Shown: one piece after another, positions 1-12,115 of the stretch
Layout of the letters: each line of letters begins with the position of its first letter
Numbering within the stretch: position 1 is the stretch's first letter
Assembly: GCA_914767885.1 (NCBI GenBank)
Contig: CAJZBQ010000051.1
Location: 786,001-850,000, forward strand
Length of the DNA stretch: 64,000 nt
From: Blepharisma stoltei
Taxonomy: Eukaryota; Ciliophora; Heterotrichea; Heterotrichida; Blepharismidae
Direction of reading: 5' to 3'
Made by a program: the position numbers and the translations under genes
The notes under the pieces: model-generated
The model's input: only the letters and a program-made list of their open reading frames with translations
Told to the model about the DNA's origin: nothing
Database searches by the model: none

Positions 1-308
1 TTTTTAAATTGGAACAAAAAATTTTTTCCAACTAAAAGGGGTTGATTTATTTAAAAAAATTATTAGAATTTTTCTCATTTCAAAAAATAAAAAAAATATA
101 ATTGACACAATATTTTTTGAATTTTAATTTATTTTATGAATAATTATTTTAAAAAGTTAACCGATTCAGTATGAAAACCGTTTAAATAATATTCTACTTG
201 AACTTTTCCCTTAAATTAGGTCGAAAATAATCTTATAAAAATTAGAATCTTTACTTATAAAATTTTCCTATTGAAAAACAATTGTTTTGGTTTAAAAGGG
301 CGGAGTGA
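1..308. mobile_element. MITE-like element, right part only
   Basis: The window opens inside an AT-rich repeat. The stretch TTTAAATTGGAACAAAA near position 4 recurs near 59330 in another MITE copy, and the right end (TTTAAAAGGGCGGAGTGA at about 291-308) resembles the GGGGGAGTAA terminus of the family. The left end is outside the window. The terminus reads GTGA rather than GTAA, as also seen in the copy at 30109-30356. Confidence 0.5.
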
Positions 309-766
309 AGAGAAATCGTTTGTGTTTAAAGATATTGTCGAAACTTATAACAAGCAAGAGGCTACAGATATTAATAGACTACAACTGCTAGACTTATCTT
401 AAAGCTATTAACTTAATATGATGATAAATATTGTCTTCAATATGTGAGCTTACTCCCAACCTTAATCAAACCGATCGCTTTCTCTTAATTGGGGATTAAA
501 AATGAATTTTGGAAAAGTAATTTTAATAATTTATGCGCTAGCCACAAGAGATAGAATATGTAATGCATTAGCAAACATAATAGAAATCAAATTAAAATTG
601 ATTAGAAGCGATTATATTATTTAATATCTGCGAATCGCTGCTGATAGGTAGTTAGATTGAGAATGGGATAAGGGTGGGTTTCACGCTTAACTATATGAAT
701 ATCTTTTAATCAAGAATTGGGGAGCTAGAGTCTTTAAAGTTGCTGGCAATGGCTTTGGATACATTA
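309..766. other. Intergenic, no gene seen
   Basis: AT-rich sequence with stops in all frames even when TGA is read as Trp. I see no tRNA-like fold, repeat or conserved motif. Confidence 0.5.
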
Positions 767-1309
767 TTATTCATCTAGCTCTCTTGAAGATTTAAATGAA
801 AAAGAAATGATTCCTGATACTGTGCTGATTAAAGAAACCTCCCCAGAATTATAGACCAGCTCACAAACTTCAGTGTTCTGCATAATAAAAATTTGTTCCA
901 TAAATCTTGAATAGCAAAACCACATATCCTGTAAGCTCCCAAACCCAGGAGCACATGCTATGACATTTTTAGGTCCCGCCAAAAATTCTTTTACATCATT
1001 AGCAAGTGATAAAATTTTTGACTGGTCTTCTAATGAATATTTTTTGAGATCTATAACTAAACTGGATATCTCTTCATCATTCAAATGGAAATTTATCAGA
1101 AATTTCTCAATTTCCTCACAATTTTTTACAAACCTGATTTTGATTTTCTTCAAAACTTCTTTCTTCTGAAATTCATGATGCCTATGAAAAGCTCCAGAAT
1201 AAAATCCTTTCCCCAATATAAGCCCTACAGCTTTATTTTCAGCCTCTGCAACTTTATAAGCAATCATCAATATTTGGTCTAGAGATGCATCAACGATAGC
1301 AAGATTCAT
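767..1309 (-). CDS. Uncharacterised 180-aa protein
   Basis: Uninterrupted ATG-to-TAA frame of 180 codons. It starts MNLAIVDASLDQILMIAYKV, and the N-terminal third (through GLILGKGFYSGAFHRHHEF) looks like a compact folded domain. The middle is Lys/Glu-rich and helical, and the C-terminus is Ser/Phe-rich. No signal peptide or membrane span is visible. Its start lies only about 55 bp from the 3' end of the helicase gene, on the same strand. I do not recognise the family. Balanced composition, ATG start and length support a real gene. Confidence 0.65.
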   Translation of the reverse strand: MNLAIVDASLDQILMIAYKVAEAENKAVGLILGKGFYSGAFHRHHEFQKKEVLKKIKIRFVKNCEEIEKFLINFHLNDEEISSLVIDLKKYSLEDQSKILSLANDVKEFLAGPKNVIACAPGFGSLQDMWFCYSRFMEQIFIMQNTEVCELVYNSGEVSLISTVSGIISFSFKSSRELDE

Positions 1310-1364
1310 TAGAAAATATTAACTAAAGATTTTCAGTTAAAAATTAATTAAACGGCATCTTTTG

Positions 1365-4300
1365 TTACTTAAGCGCATACTGTTGATCCAAGCCAACATA
1401 GCTATCACATATTAAGTATATCTGCATATTTGGATCATTTGGGACTTGGATATTTAGATTGAAGCTTGTGAAATGCTTATTTGGCAGCTGGAATCTCTTT
1501 ATCGCTAAAACTTGGTCATTTTTCTTGCACCCTACCATCACCCAAAATCCAATTTCTGTCATCCTTCCGGTCCTATTGAAAACAGGACGTTTCGAAATGT
1601 TCTTTTTGGCTTTTTCAATTGTAATTTTAACTGGTACAATAGATCCTGGCTCAAAGTGTGTGTCTTCTTCCCACAAGCTTTCTTCTTTGACGCCTTCATC
1701 AACAGTCCATTCCAATCCTATTAATGGAAGGCCTTTCAAAGCTGTGAAAAGCTGATTTTTTTCAGTATTGCTCATATTAAAGCCGAGGTCATCCAAAATT
1801 TTGTTTATTTCTTTAAAGTCCATCTCTACTAGCTGTGCTAAAGTTTCAATATTATAAATAGAGTGATAAAGTGCATGAATCCTATTGTGGTTCATCCCAG
1901 GCAAATTCAGCAAAGAAGAGTTGTAATACCACTGTCCTTGAGATACCATTTGTGTGAGGGTCATAATTTTGAGGGTAGTTTCAAGTGAGCCAACTTGTGA
2001 ACTTATGTCGACCATGGCGAACAGAATTCTAATGCATTGATCCATCACAAGTTTTGTATCAGTCATGTAATCAATGATAGGGAGTGGGACTCTTGAAAAG
2101 TGAGCTTGAAGAAGCAGGTTTGTTTTAGTGTATGGGGAATCAAGGGATTTTTGGTCAACTGGGAGCGGCACAAGACGGGAGAGCTCTTCGTTTAAGTTGT
2201 CTTCATTATGTCTAACAGGAACCTCAGAAAATTCAGGGACTCTGCTGATTATTTTTATTAGGTCTTCAAAAGAGTGTGCAGTCCCTGTCAGCTGGTCGCT
2301 TAGGATTTTGACTGTTTTATGTGTAACGTAGTAGAAACTTGCTATATGGCCCATTGGTAGAGGCTGGATAAACCCATCTTCTAATTCAATACATTTGGAC
2401 TCTGCTAATTTTCCTAGGACAGAATCAATAAGACCTGTTAATTAAATCAAATTAAAAGGCTATGCTGGCCATAAGGATGGGCTTACTAGCCATCGCCCAC
2501 TTAGGCTCCAAAATGCTGCTATTTTGAATTTCCAACATAAACCACCTGTTCAAGGGATCGGCTCTGTAATGGCATTGCAGGAAAATTATCGGGGGAGAAA
2601 GAAAGCTTCCCTCTTCGGCAGGCATCCTCAATCTACTGCAAAAAGTGACAGAGGCGCCATTTTCAGATTTATTGGGACCAGTCCTGAGCACCTATCTGGA
2701 GGAGCAGCTCCCTTGCAGAACCACCGTCTGTGAGAAGCTCCGATAGTCCCAATGAGAAAAGGCCATGTTATAGGCAAAACCTGTCTAGCCCATATGGCTG
2801 GGACAGGAAAAAATCCGTAGGAGGAGAAACAAAACTTCCCTCTTCGGTAAAGCATTCCCAAGCTTAAAGGTCTCTTTAAAAAGAGACAGAGGACCTGCTT
2901 TCAGTTTCATCAGGATGGGCCTACTTGCTACATATGAAGTCCACTTCGGAGTCCGTTTTCCGCCAATGTCATTATTCTATTTCTTAAGACCTGTAAGGAA
3001 TTCGTTAACTCCTTCTGCCGTTGTATCATGGAGATTATAATAAGCAGGGTTTTTAGTAAGCCTCCTAAAGTAATAAGTCCAAGTAAGATAATTAATGCAA
3101 GCTGCTCTCGAAGTTAGTGTCCCAGCCGCTACTTCAGCATTTATATGGTCAGGAAGTTGATCCGCCAAAGATGACTCAACTGGGAAAGGCTGATACAAAA
3201 ATGTCTTGAGGAAATTTCTCTTTTCTTCCTGTGCATAGATACAAACAATTCCATTATCATCAAACTGTGGCCTTCCAGCTCTGCCCATCATCTGCAAAAC
3301 ATCAGTAATTGGAAAGTCAACATATCTTTTTTCCTTTGCGTCATAAAATTCAGTGCCCTTAATAATGACCAAATGGGCAGGGAAGTTCACTCCCCAAGCC
3401 AAAGTACTGGTCGTCACTAAAATTAAGATTCTTTCATTAGCAAATAGTTCTTCCACTGTAGTTCTGTCTGACTCTGCAAGCCCAGCATGATGGATACCTA
3501 TGCCAAACATTAATGCATGTCTGAGGTTGGAATCTTTAATTCGTCGAATTATCATGTCCATTTCTTCTCCTGGAATTTGTAAGAATCCGGTGCTTGAGCC
3601 TAGCTGTGCTGAACAGTGGGCAATTAAATCAAAAGCGGTCAGTCGGGTTTGCCTTCTAGAAGACACGAAGATGAGAGTTGGCTTTTTAGGGCTGTAACTC
3701 ATAATTGCGTTAAAAGCTGGCTTATTCATTGTTGCCATGCGGGGACAGTAAGCTTTTTCTGGAAATCCATCAACGTGGACTTGCAGTGGGACTGGCCTGA
3801 CTGAAGGCTTGAAATTGAAAAATCCAGGCTTTTCGATACCAAGCCAGTTTCCAAGATCATGAGCATTGGCCAAAGCAGTGCTGAGCCCAATAATTCTAAC
3901 ATTACTGTTAATCTGGCTTGACATATACCTCATTCTAGATACAATGACCTCCAGCACAGGCCCTCTATCTTGCCCCAGCAGATGAATTTCATCAATCACA
4001 ACCAGCGCGACTTTTTGCACATATTCTCTATGCTGCCAATTTCTACTAATACCATCCCATTTTTCAGGAGTTGTCACCAATACGTCAGCAGCGTTCAATG
4101 CATTTATATCAGGTGTGTAATCTCCAGTCAGTTCTACAACTTTTTTCCCAATTCCTACCAGCCTAACATTCCAGTCTCGCAGTCTTTCTTTTGCTAAAGC
4201 TTTTAGTGGAGCTATATAGATTATTTTTTTGTCAGGAGTTTGGCTGAAAACTCTGAACATTGCAATTTCTGCTATAATTGTTTTTCCAGAGCCAGTAGGA

Positions 4301-6875
4301 GCACCTACCAAGGCATTTGTATCATGATGGTAGAGGGTGTGGAATGTCTGCGTTTGAATTGGATTGAAAAATTGGAATTTGTATAAGCTTTCAAAGGTGG
4401 CGTTTTGCAAGGCAGATTTAGGGAGAGGATTTAAATCTAGAAGTTCAGTATGAAGGGTTTCCTCACTTGGTAGAAGAGATTGATCGATTTCTATAGGCAC
4501 AATTGTGTCAGCACCATACCAATGGTCGTTGAAACATCTTATATAAAATAGGTCTCCAGCTCTCTGCTTGTGAATAGGAATTGCAAATGTGACTGTTGGC
4601 TTCTCATCTTTAAGCAGGGCTTTTAAGTGCAGAACAAAGTACTCAAAGTGCAGAATATCATGGCCATCATCAACCCAAATTCAATAGCCTTGGCTTTGTC
4701 CATGCCACCTTTCTCTCCAAGTAAAATCTGGAGAAATCTCTAGGTGGACCTTAATAATATTTCCTGTAATCGGCTGCAAAGTTGGGTCTAGATCTAAAAT
4801 AGGCAGATAACTAGCAAATTGCTTTGCAGATTTTGCAGACTCATCCCTCCTTAGCAGCAATGAAAGCTCATTTAATTCATATTCTTTGATTCTCTCTATT
4901 GTGATGCCAAGACTTTCAATTTTCTGCACAAGTTCATCAGAGATGTATCCTCCTTGGAAGAAGCTCGAACTTGTAGAAGCAGTGTAGCCTCCTAAATTCC
5001 CAAATGTTGAAAACTGCCTCAAAGGACTCATCCAGTCCATCACTCTTCTATCCAGCATTTTGCTTATTTTCAATAGCCTCTCAGCCATATAAGACCAATA
5101 CCTTTTCATGCAGATTTCAAAGAGCCCTCTAAGGATTCTGACTCCATTTTGTACAATATAAGCCATATCAGCTACTAATGAGAAGGCTTCGATGGGATAT
5201 CCTATTAAGTAAGCATACATCAGACAAATTACTTTTCCATAGGTGGTGCATGCATCTTCTTTTTTAAGCTCAATCCAGTTCCCGCTAACTTCGTTTACTA
5301 GGATGTTAAGGTCAATCAGTTCTTCTTCTCTTTGCTTGATTTGTTTGAATTCTGAACATTCACAAAACATTCTGTATATTTCATCATCTGTGAGGGCTGG
5401 TTTTAGAGTTTCGTTGAAAACTTCAATGGTCTCAGCTCTAATATAGAAATTTGAGGCAATTCTGCCTAGGGCTGTGGTAGACATTGTATAGTTGTTTTCT
5501 CCATACCGAACCATTTTGAAGATGTTGAGGGCTTTGGAAGCTTCTATGATTCTTTTTTCTATGTTTAAACTTAGTAGTTGAGGGGTTTTGGACTCATCTA
5601 AACTGAAGCCATAGGTTAGAGGGCTCTTTTTAACTCTGACGTAGAAATAGGTATAAGTAAGCCACCTCATAGCTTCTTGCAAATTTGTAACGGTGCCAAG
5701 AGAAACCTCAGCATTGAGAGCATCTTTAAGAGGGTGAGGTTAAATAAAATGCACTGCACTTTTTTTAAACCCTCCTAAGACCTATAAAAATGATTGTAAC
5801 TTTCAAAAATGGTTTTTGATATGGAAAATATACAAAAGTTACTTTTTGAAATATAAAAATTATATTCTATCAAGAATAAGCAAATTTAAGCAGAGAAAGT
5901 AGGATTTTATAATAAGTAGTATATATTAGATACTAATAAATAGCAAACAATATTGCCTAAATGAATGTAAAACATGATACACAATTATATATTTTTGCCT
6001 TTCAAAATAAGAGGAAAAAAGCACACTATAAAATATGAAATGATGAAATTAAAGCAGATTAGTTGGGACATAAAAAGCTGATAATAATCACAAGCAATTT
6101 TCATTGAAGGGTGAAATAAAAAACATTGAAGGAGAAGAATTAAAATCAGTTGTATAAGAAAATAATAGTAACTGCTCATACCTTTTAGATCTGAAATAAA
6201 TATAATCAAAAGATAATTATGAGCATTTATTAATAATAATATATCAATTCTTGATGAATTAAATTTATCAGAAGAGAAAGACTCTGAAAACCAGAAAAAA
6301 TGCCAATAGCAGTTTCCGAGTCTTCAGCAGGCTTTTCAGATTATGATGAGAATAACCCTTTAATGATCCAAGCGATTTTAAAACTACCAGAACAGCCTAG
6401 CTTAAGTTCAAATGACCAAGACAAAAAACAGAATGAGAAAGAAATCATTGAAAGAATAAGAATTTTAAATTAGTTCCTATTAAAGGTGACGTCAATTGCT
6501 TATATCGAGCTATTTCTTATATTCTTTCAAATACTCAAGAAGGCCACGCGGCTATTAGAACTATGATAGCTGATTATATTTTGACCAATGAAGATGGGAA
6601 TTATAATATATTATCAATATGAATTTTATAATAGAACCTATTTGATAATTTGAATTATAAAATGAGCATAATAGGCTATAAATTATATATTGCCCAATGC
6701 TTGAGAATTTAATTCAAATAGAAAATCGATGTAACTTCTATGAGTACGCAAATAAACTGAAAAGAAATGGCTTTTGAGGAGGAGACATTGAGCTTTGTGT
6801 AGCATCAGAGCTATTTGGAATTGCCATAAATATATATTTTGATATTATGCCACAACCATGGACAATAGAAAAACT

Positions 6876-6908
<33 letters not shown>

Positions 6909-9900
6909 TATTTATGTGATGCTCAGCATCGCTAAGCCCTTATGGGCTCTTAATCAAATTTTTGAACTTAAAATTGGGTTTTTTTTCACCAAAAATAAGC
7001 GATTTATACCGAACTGTTTGTGCTTTTTCCTCCTTTTCCAGGTTTTTTTCCCACCACTATTGGTGTTTCCACCTTGACGTTCGAAATTACCCTAACAAAA
7101 TCTTCAAGTTCTCGAGTCTCTAAATTTCCACCTGCATTCACCTTGTTTGGCTCAATTACTTTCTTATCCTTTTTTGTCCCGCTTGGTCTTTTTTCCTTGT
7201 TTGCTCTTTTAACTTTTTCTACTTTTTGGCTTTTATTGATTTTTGGGCAAAGTTAATTTTTATGGCTTTTATTCTTTTTGGGCTTTTTTTTGGTTTTTTT
7301 GGCTCTTCCTGAATGTTTTGCTTTTCTGCTTTTTTGAATTTTTTACTTTTCTTTGGCTTTTGGTTTTTAATGACACTCCTTCATTCCTAAAGTTTATGCA
7401 AGTCTTGTATCAATTCTGATCCTCCCATTATATCTCCATCCAATTTTGATAGCTAAATTCTCCTGAGCCTCAACTTCCGCTAAATCTTCTCTATCACTTT
7501 CTTCAACCAGCTCATCTTCACTTACTCTCTCATCAAGCCACTCTTCTTCATCTTCATAGTCATCCATAAAATAATCCATAACATCATCGAGGACATCGTC
7601 AAGATATCCTGCGTCAACATACCTATCAAACATATCATCTGGAATAGAATCCACTGAAGCACATGCACGCTCTCACATTCCGTTTCCGGCAGATTGTTGC
7701 AGTTTTCGCCTCAGATGGCGATCCATTTCCCTAAAAATAAAAAGTCAATAGAAACTAATCAAACTCAAGAAATAACTTTAAACTTGTTGTTTTTCTCACA
7801 ACAATCATTATGATTTTTGCTTGCAAAAACCATCATTGAATTTAACTTCAAGCAATCCATTAAATTCAAGAATTTTTTTATATTGCACCCTTTAATATGC
7901 CAATGTAGAAAATAAACTTGAAGAGTCCTGCCAAATTCAATAAAAGAAAGTCTATTAACTATTTTATTATAAGATGAGCTATATCAAATTTTGCTTCATA
8001 TTACAAATAAAATTTACTCGGTAAGAATATTCATAAAAAGAGATCATAGAAAAACAGAAAATTAATGAAAAAGAGAGAATGGCTTATTTCCTCTTTCGCA
8101 TTGAAAGCCGAATTTAGATGGAATATATAATTATTTATCCATTTAATAATGTATATGGTTTCTTAGATAAAAAAACTCTAATATACGATCATTTATATGT
8201 TAGCATGCTATCAGAAGAACAGAAAGATGAGAAAAATTTATCCTCCCAAAGCTGATAGCCTGAATTACTTACAAAGAAGAAACTATAAAAAAAATTTAAA
8301 AGGAGAGCACATAGCAATTATAGACTTTTGAAGGCTGATGAAGGAGTTAATGATTTAAGTAACTCTAGATTAGCTTGGAAAACTAGGAACCTTATTATTC
8401 CTTACTTATGAGAAATCCCAAAAATACTAGAGCTTGCGCATATTCAGAATAAGCATAGCATTCCATATGCATAATTGGTGATTATATTATTTTCTTTCTA
8501 TATTTTGGAAAAAATCGGGATTTACATATTTGATTCTATTTATCATTTGATATCTATTTACTAGAACCACTATATAACCATATAATATCTAGAGAGATGG
8601 CTGACTGAAGTATAATATTTTATAAATATAAAATTATTGCTGGCTAGTATTATACTAATTAGCTATGCGAATATAATAACAGCTAACTATATTCATACTA
8701 AACATAAATATAAAAAGGATTTACTGTTAAAGGAAATATATGGAGATAAAGCATAATTATTAAGCTTTCTTCCTAATTATTCAATCTTTAACTAAAGTCT
8801 TCTTTAATAGTTTGCCTTCTGCCTATTTGCTTGGATAATTGTCTTGCCAATATTAAAAGCAGCGTTTTCAATTGAAATTTTAATCTTAATAGTCATAATC
8901 AATAGATAGTGGTTTTGGGTTATATATTTAATCACCTGAATATTTGATTTAATAAGTTGTGCTGGGCAGGGTTAATAATAATATCCTCCCTTATATCCCC
9001 TATTAGTCACTATAATCTTAGGAGTTCAAATATTTTTTATTGTTTACTTATTTTTATAGAAGATGATCTTTGAACATTTTTAATATGCTTTTACTATTAT
9101 CTCAAATTCTCTTTCTAATTAATACATAAGATTTACATTATTGCCTATATAAGGGGTGGGGGTACTGAGGTACCATTTGTGCTGATCCAGATGTATTGTT
9201 CATTTAAATTTGGAAGATAAACGATGAAAAATTTCGCAAGATCCTTCAAAAAGAAAATACCAGTTTGCTATGGAAAATTACAATAAATATATAAAAATAA
9301 AGCTGATCAATATTTAGAAATTATAAAAAAAACCACAAATAAGTGATGGAGAAATTGCTTCATTTATCTTTAAGAAATTACAATAATAAGTTCAAATTTA
9401 TTTTATTACAGAATTAGGCAGATCTTTCACAAGAATATCAGCAATCTGTTATAAGAGGATAATTAGAAAAAAAATACCAAAGAAAACATAAATTAGTCAA
9501 AATTAATCGCAGACTGCATTAATATTGCTTGCAAAAGGATTAATTCAGAGTAAAATATAAATGCGCAGCTTTTGATACTTTTATACATTCCAAATTAGAG
9601 TGCTTTTTTATTAATAAGTATAATTTGGCTTTGCTGGTAAAAACGCTGTTTACATTTTCAACAAATTGTTTGGAAAAATTCAAAAAGTATACTGTTTTAC
9701 CAAAAAACCATTTTTTAAATTACAGTCATTTTTATAGGTCTTGGGAGGGGGCTGTAAAAAGTACTGTGCATTTTATTTAACATCACCCTCTTTAAGGTTG
9801 GTTAAAAACTTACTTTCTATAGGACGTTGAAAAACAAGCATTTCCAAATATTTTGGCATTTTCTGAACTGTTGTGATAATAATTGCTAAACCAGAAGTAT

Positions 9901-11698
9901 CATAATCCGGCCTCCCTGCTCTACCAAAAATCTGCTGCACATCTAAAACTCCAATATCTCTAAAATCTCCAGCATTTGTGTCATAAATTTCAGTTCCTTT
10001 AATAACTACACAATGTGCTGGCAAGTTAACACCCCATGCCAGAGTAGCTGTACACACAAGCACTTTAAGGTTCTTTTCCTTAAACAATTTTTCAGTCAAA
10101 TTTCTATCTTTTCTCAGCATACCAGCATTATGAATTCCAAACCCATGCTCAAAAAGATTTCTGAGATCTCTGTTTTTACTCTTTTCTACTTCTTTTTTAG
10201 ATGCCAAAGAATAGCAGCAATCAAAATCCCCAACTTCTCCATTGAGTACAGCTAGGTTAAGTAGCCCTTCTGCAGTTTTAATTGTGTCTCTTCTTGAATG
10301 CACGAAAACCATGACTTGTTGATCATTTCTGACCTGTTCTAAAACTTTGTCATAGCAGGCTTCCAGCATCATATTTTGCTGCTGCTGTTTATTTACAACA
10401 CTTTTCACAGATATGAATCTCTGCTCAAGTGGAACCGGTCTATAGCTTCCATCAAAATAAAAGCATGCATTATCTGGAACCCTCAAAAATGAAGCGACAT
10501 CATAATAGTTTGGCAAAGTTGCAGACAAAGCAACTATTCTGATGGATGACTGGGATGATTCAACTTGTCGAAGAGTTCTTGCAACCAAACTTTCAAGAAC
10601 TGGGCCTCTTTCATCATCTAGAAGATGGATTTCATCCAAAATTAGCAGTTTAACTAGAGGAGCTATGGACTCAGATTTCCTAGTAACCACATCCCACTTC
10701 TCAGGAGTTGTCACTATAATATGGGTTCTTGCCATTTCAATCCTTGTCAACTGCATATCTCCTGTCAGCTCCCTCACAAAGATTCCTAAATATTTAAGTC
10801 GAGAGCTAAATTTGTCAGTCACTTCTGCAGCAAGTGCTTTCATTGGAGCGACATAAATAATCTTGAATGGTTCTGAAATAGTCCCGTTTTCATCCATAGC
10901 GTTCTTAAGAACCCTCATAACAGCCATCAGGGCTATATTGGTTTTGCCTGCTCCAGTTGGAGCACTAACAAGGACATTATCATTTGTAAAATAAGTTGCT
11001 TCAAACACTTGGGTTTGCATCGGATTCAGGTGGGAAATCCCTGCAAATGCTGGCCTGCACCATTCTTCAAAAGCTTCAATAGGGATCAAATGATCTTTTG
11101 ACACTGCAGCTTTTGGAATTGCAGGCAGAACTTGTTCAGTATAGTACTTTTCTTGGATTTCATAAAGGGTGCTTGGCAGAGCCTTGTTTTGAAATCCGCT
11201 TCCCCCTTCAAGCTGGCTTGTAAACTGTTCCATATCTTCGTCTTCTTTAATCTGTTCTTCATTCTTCAAGAAATTCTCATCAAATCCTAAATCAAGCAGA
11301 ATCCCAGTGTCAGATTTTGTAGTGTTTTTGTTTCTTTTTGCCCCTTTTCTCATTTCTTTTTCAAATTGGATTTCGCTTTCTTTTTTGATGATGATATTGG
11401 ACGAAAATTTCCCTTTATCAGAAGGCTTTGTGGATTCTAATGCTTTTACAGATTTGACTATGGCTTCTCTACTTTCAAGCATTTTCCCGACAATTTCAAT
11501 GCAGTCAAAGCCTAGGAGGTCAACCAATTCACTTTGGATTTGGTCCAATGATTGATTTGATATAAGCATATTGAGAACTTTTAAAGCAATTTCTGGAGAT
11601 CTTAAGACATCAGGATTCAGAACTGTGGCTTGCATATAAAGATCTTTGAAAAGTTCCTTCTCCTTCGCCTGGTCTTTTGATGCACTTCCGATCTTCAT
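1365..11698 (-). CDS. ASCC3/Slh1-type tandem Ski2-like RNA helicase, interrupted by two mobile elements
   Basis: Large double-cassette superfamily 2 helicase of the Ski2-like class. Cassette 1 has motif I APTGAGKT (about residue 250), motif II DEIHLL, SATLPN and QIFGRAGRP. The first Sec63 domain follows (about residues 640-990). Cassette 2 has APTGSGKT, DEIHLLGQDRGPVLE, STALANA and QMMGRAGRP, and a second Sec63 domain ends the protein. TLRQVESSQS after motif II and DEIHLLGQDRGPVLEVIVSR match ASCC3/Slh1 (ribosome-quality-control trigger / ASCC complex) better than spliceosomal Brr2. In-frame TGA encodes Trp, for example near 4680. The reading frame is broken by a SINE (2439-2984) and a 4-kb element (5731-9788). 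Removing each with one direct-repeat copy restores ...FLTGL|IDSVLG... and ...FLTNLK|DALNAEV..., giving 5,712 nt, about 1,903 aa. Shorter than animal ASCC3 because the N-terminal extension is reduced. Confidence 0.9.
2439..2984 (-). mobile_element. SINE-like retroposon 1 (546 bp) in the helicase gene
   Basis: GC-richer than its surroundings and flanked by the 10-bp direct repeat TAAGACCTGT (2429-2438 and 2985-2994). Read on the minus strand it ends in TTTGATTTAATTAA, a short-period tail like the other copies. It contains inverted-repeat stretches (GCCCATATGGC near 2787). Removing it with one repeat copy joins helicase codons exactly. Confidence 0.85.
5731..5800 (+). repeat. Left terminal inverted repeat of the 4-kb element
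   Basis: Matches the reverse complement of about 9722-9790 with scattered mismatches. Shared blocks are GTTAAATAAAATGCAC, CCTCC.AAGACCTATAAAAATGA and AAAAATGGTTTTT. Confidence 0.85.
6300..6910 (+). pseudogene. OTU-family cysteine protease remnant in the 4-kb element
   Basis: With TGA as Trp, about 6474-6610 reads VPIKGDVNCLYRAISYIL then HAAIRTMIADYIL. This is the catalytic Asp/Cys block of OTU proteases (usual form GDGNCLFRAIS). About 6700-6860 reads RNGFWGGDIELCVASELF, the conserved WGG-x-EL block. The two parts are separated by about 100 bp of AT-rich DNA with TA ends that could be a nested IES. An upstream acidic N-terminus (from ATG 6300) is out of frame with the OTU block and hits TAG near 6470. 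The frame then runs into an ATC repeat. The catalytic Cys is present. The His block is not clear, so I call it decayed or edited rather than intact. Confidence 0.65.
6877..6908 (+). repeat. (ATC)n microsatellite
   Basis: About ten consecutive ATC triplets, which would encode an Ile run at the end of the OTU-like frame. Confidence 0.9.
6990..7380 (-). pseudogene. Lys-rich ORF remnant in the 4-kb element
   Basis: On the minus strand, fragments rich in Lys can be read (KEKRPSGTKKDKKVIEPNK, then NLETRELEDFVRVISNVKVE and GKKPGKGGKSTNSSV before TAA). They are separated from the acidic ORF upstream by stops at several points. This may be the C-terminal part of the same gene interrupted by small inserts, or decayed sequence. 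No family recognised. Confidence 0.35.
7394..7726 (-). CDS. Acidic 110-aa ORF in the 4-kb element
   Basis: Starts MDRHLRRKLQQSAGNGMW (TGA as Trp), followed by a highly acidic run rich in Asp/Glu/Val/Tyr (for example DDVLDDVMDYFMDDYEDEEE) and ends at TAA. It is the longest open frame in the element. An Arg/Gln-rich N-terminus followed by an acidic tail could suit a DNA- or protein-binding accessory product of a transposon. I do not recognise it. Confidence 0.45.
7740..9720. other. Inner part of the 4-kb element without a confident gene
   Basis: AT-rich. Short frames can be read with TGA as Trp. Around 8335-8470 a plus-strand frame gives VNDLSNSRLAWKTRN, then IPYLWEIPKILELAHIQNKH. This is faintly like the His-containing zinc-binding stretch of retroviral-type integrases, but it is too short to call. 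No transposase signature (DDE/D blocks) could be assembled. Confidence 0.4.
9722..9790 (-). repeat. Right terminal inverted repeat of the 4-kb element
   Basis: Inverted partner of 5731-5800. The outermost perfect block is GTGCATTTTATTTAA, ending about ten bases before the TCTTTAAG direct repeat. Confidence 0.85.
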
Positions 11699-12115
11699 GG
11701 ACCATTTTTTGGACTTTTGTCACATCTTTATATTATTTTAGCTTCACAAAAATCTATCAAAGAAATGTCGTTGATAAGATGATATCAGAAATGGCTTGAG
11801 CAATATGCTTAATAGTTATTGAAAACTTAATCGATACTTATAGGCAGATATTAATAATATTTTTGAATAATTAAAGAAGGTTTATTAGTATTCCTATCAA
11901 AAACAATAACTATCTTTATGATTTTCTTAACTAATTATTTTCATAGTCTTTTTGCGCTATAAATGGCATTATATTAATTAATGACGGTTTGTAAGCTTAT
12001 TGCATATTTACATTCAATTATAGAGGCTCTTATTGGTGATTTGTCTTTTTCGGTAGATTGAAGGAGAAAAACTGCCAATTTTGGGCATCAAAAATTTCCC
12101 TTCGCTATATAAAAA
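11699..12115. other. Intergenic, no gene seen
   Basis: AT-rich spacer between the helicase start and the TTLL gene end, both on the minus strand. It presumably holds the helicase promoter. No repeat or motif stands out. Confidence 0.5.

Larger units (their letters stand above)
5731..9788. mobile_element. 4.06-kb terminal-inverted-repeat element in the helicase gene
   Basis: Both ends carry long imperfect inverted repeats: AGGGTGAGGTTAAATAAAAT at the left and, read inward from the right, GAGGGTGATGTTAAATAAAA, followed by matching ACCTATAAAAATGA blocks about 50 bp in. The identical 8-bp direct repeat TCTTTAAG (5723-5730, 9789-9796), with TTAA at its core, flanks the element. Precise loss of the element plus one repeat restores the helicase frame N-L-K-D-A-L-N-A-E, the sequence expected between cassette 1 and the Sec63 domain. 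Inside are a decayed OTU-protease gene, an acidic ORF, a basic ORF remnant and about 2 kb of AT-rich DNA with no intact transposase that I can recognise. A TTAA target would suit a piggyBac-type element, but an 8-bp duplication is also possible. Confidence 0.88.

Noticed and set aside
2452-2861. ORFs of 69-79 codons on both strands
   Set aside because: Inside SINE-like element 1 interrupting the helicase.
8335-8470. Integrase zinc-binding-like peptide in the 4-kb element
   Set aside because: Only one His pair and no Cys pair; too short to support.
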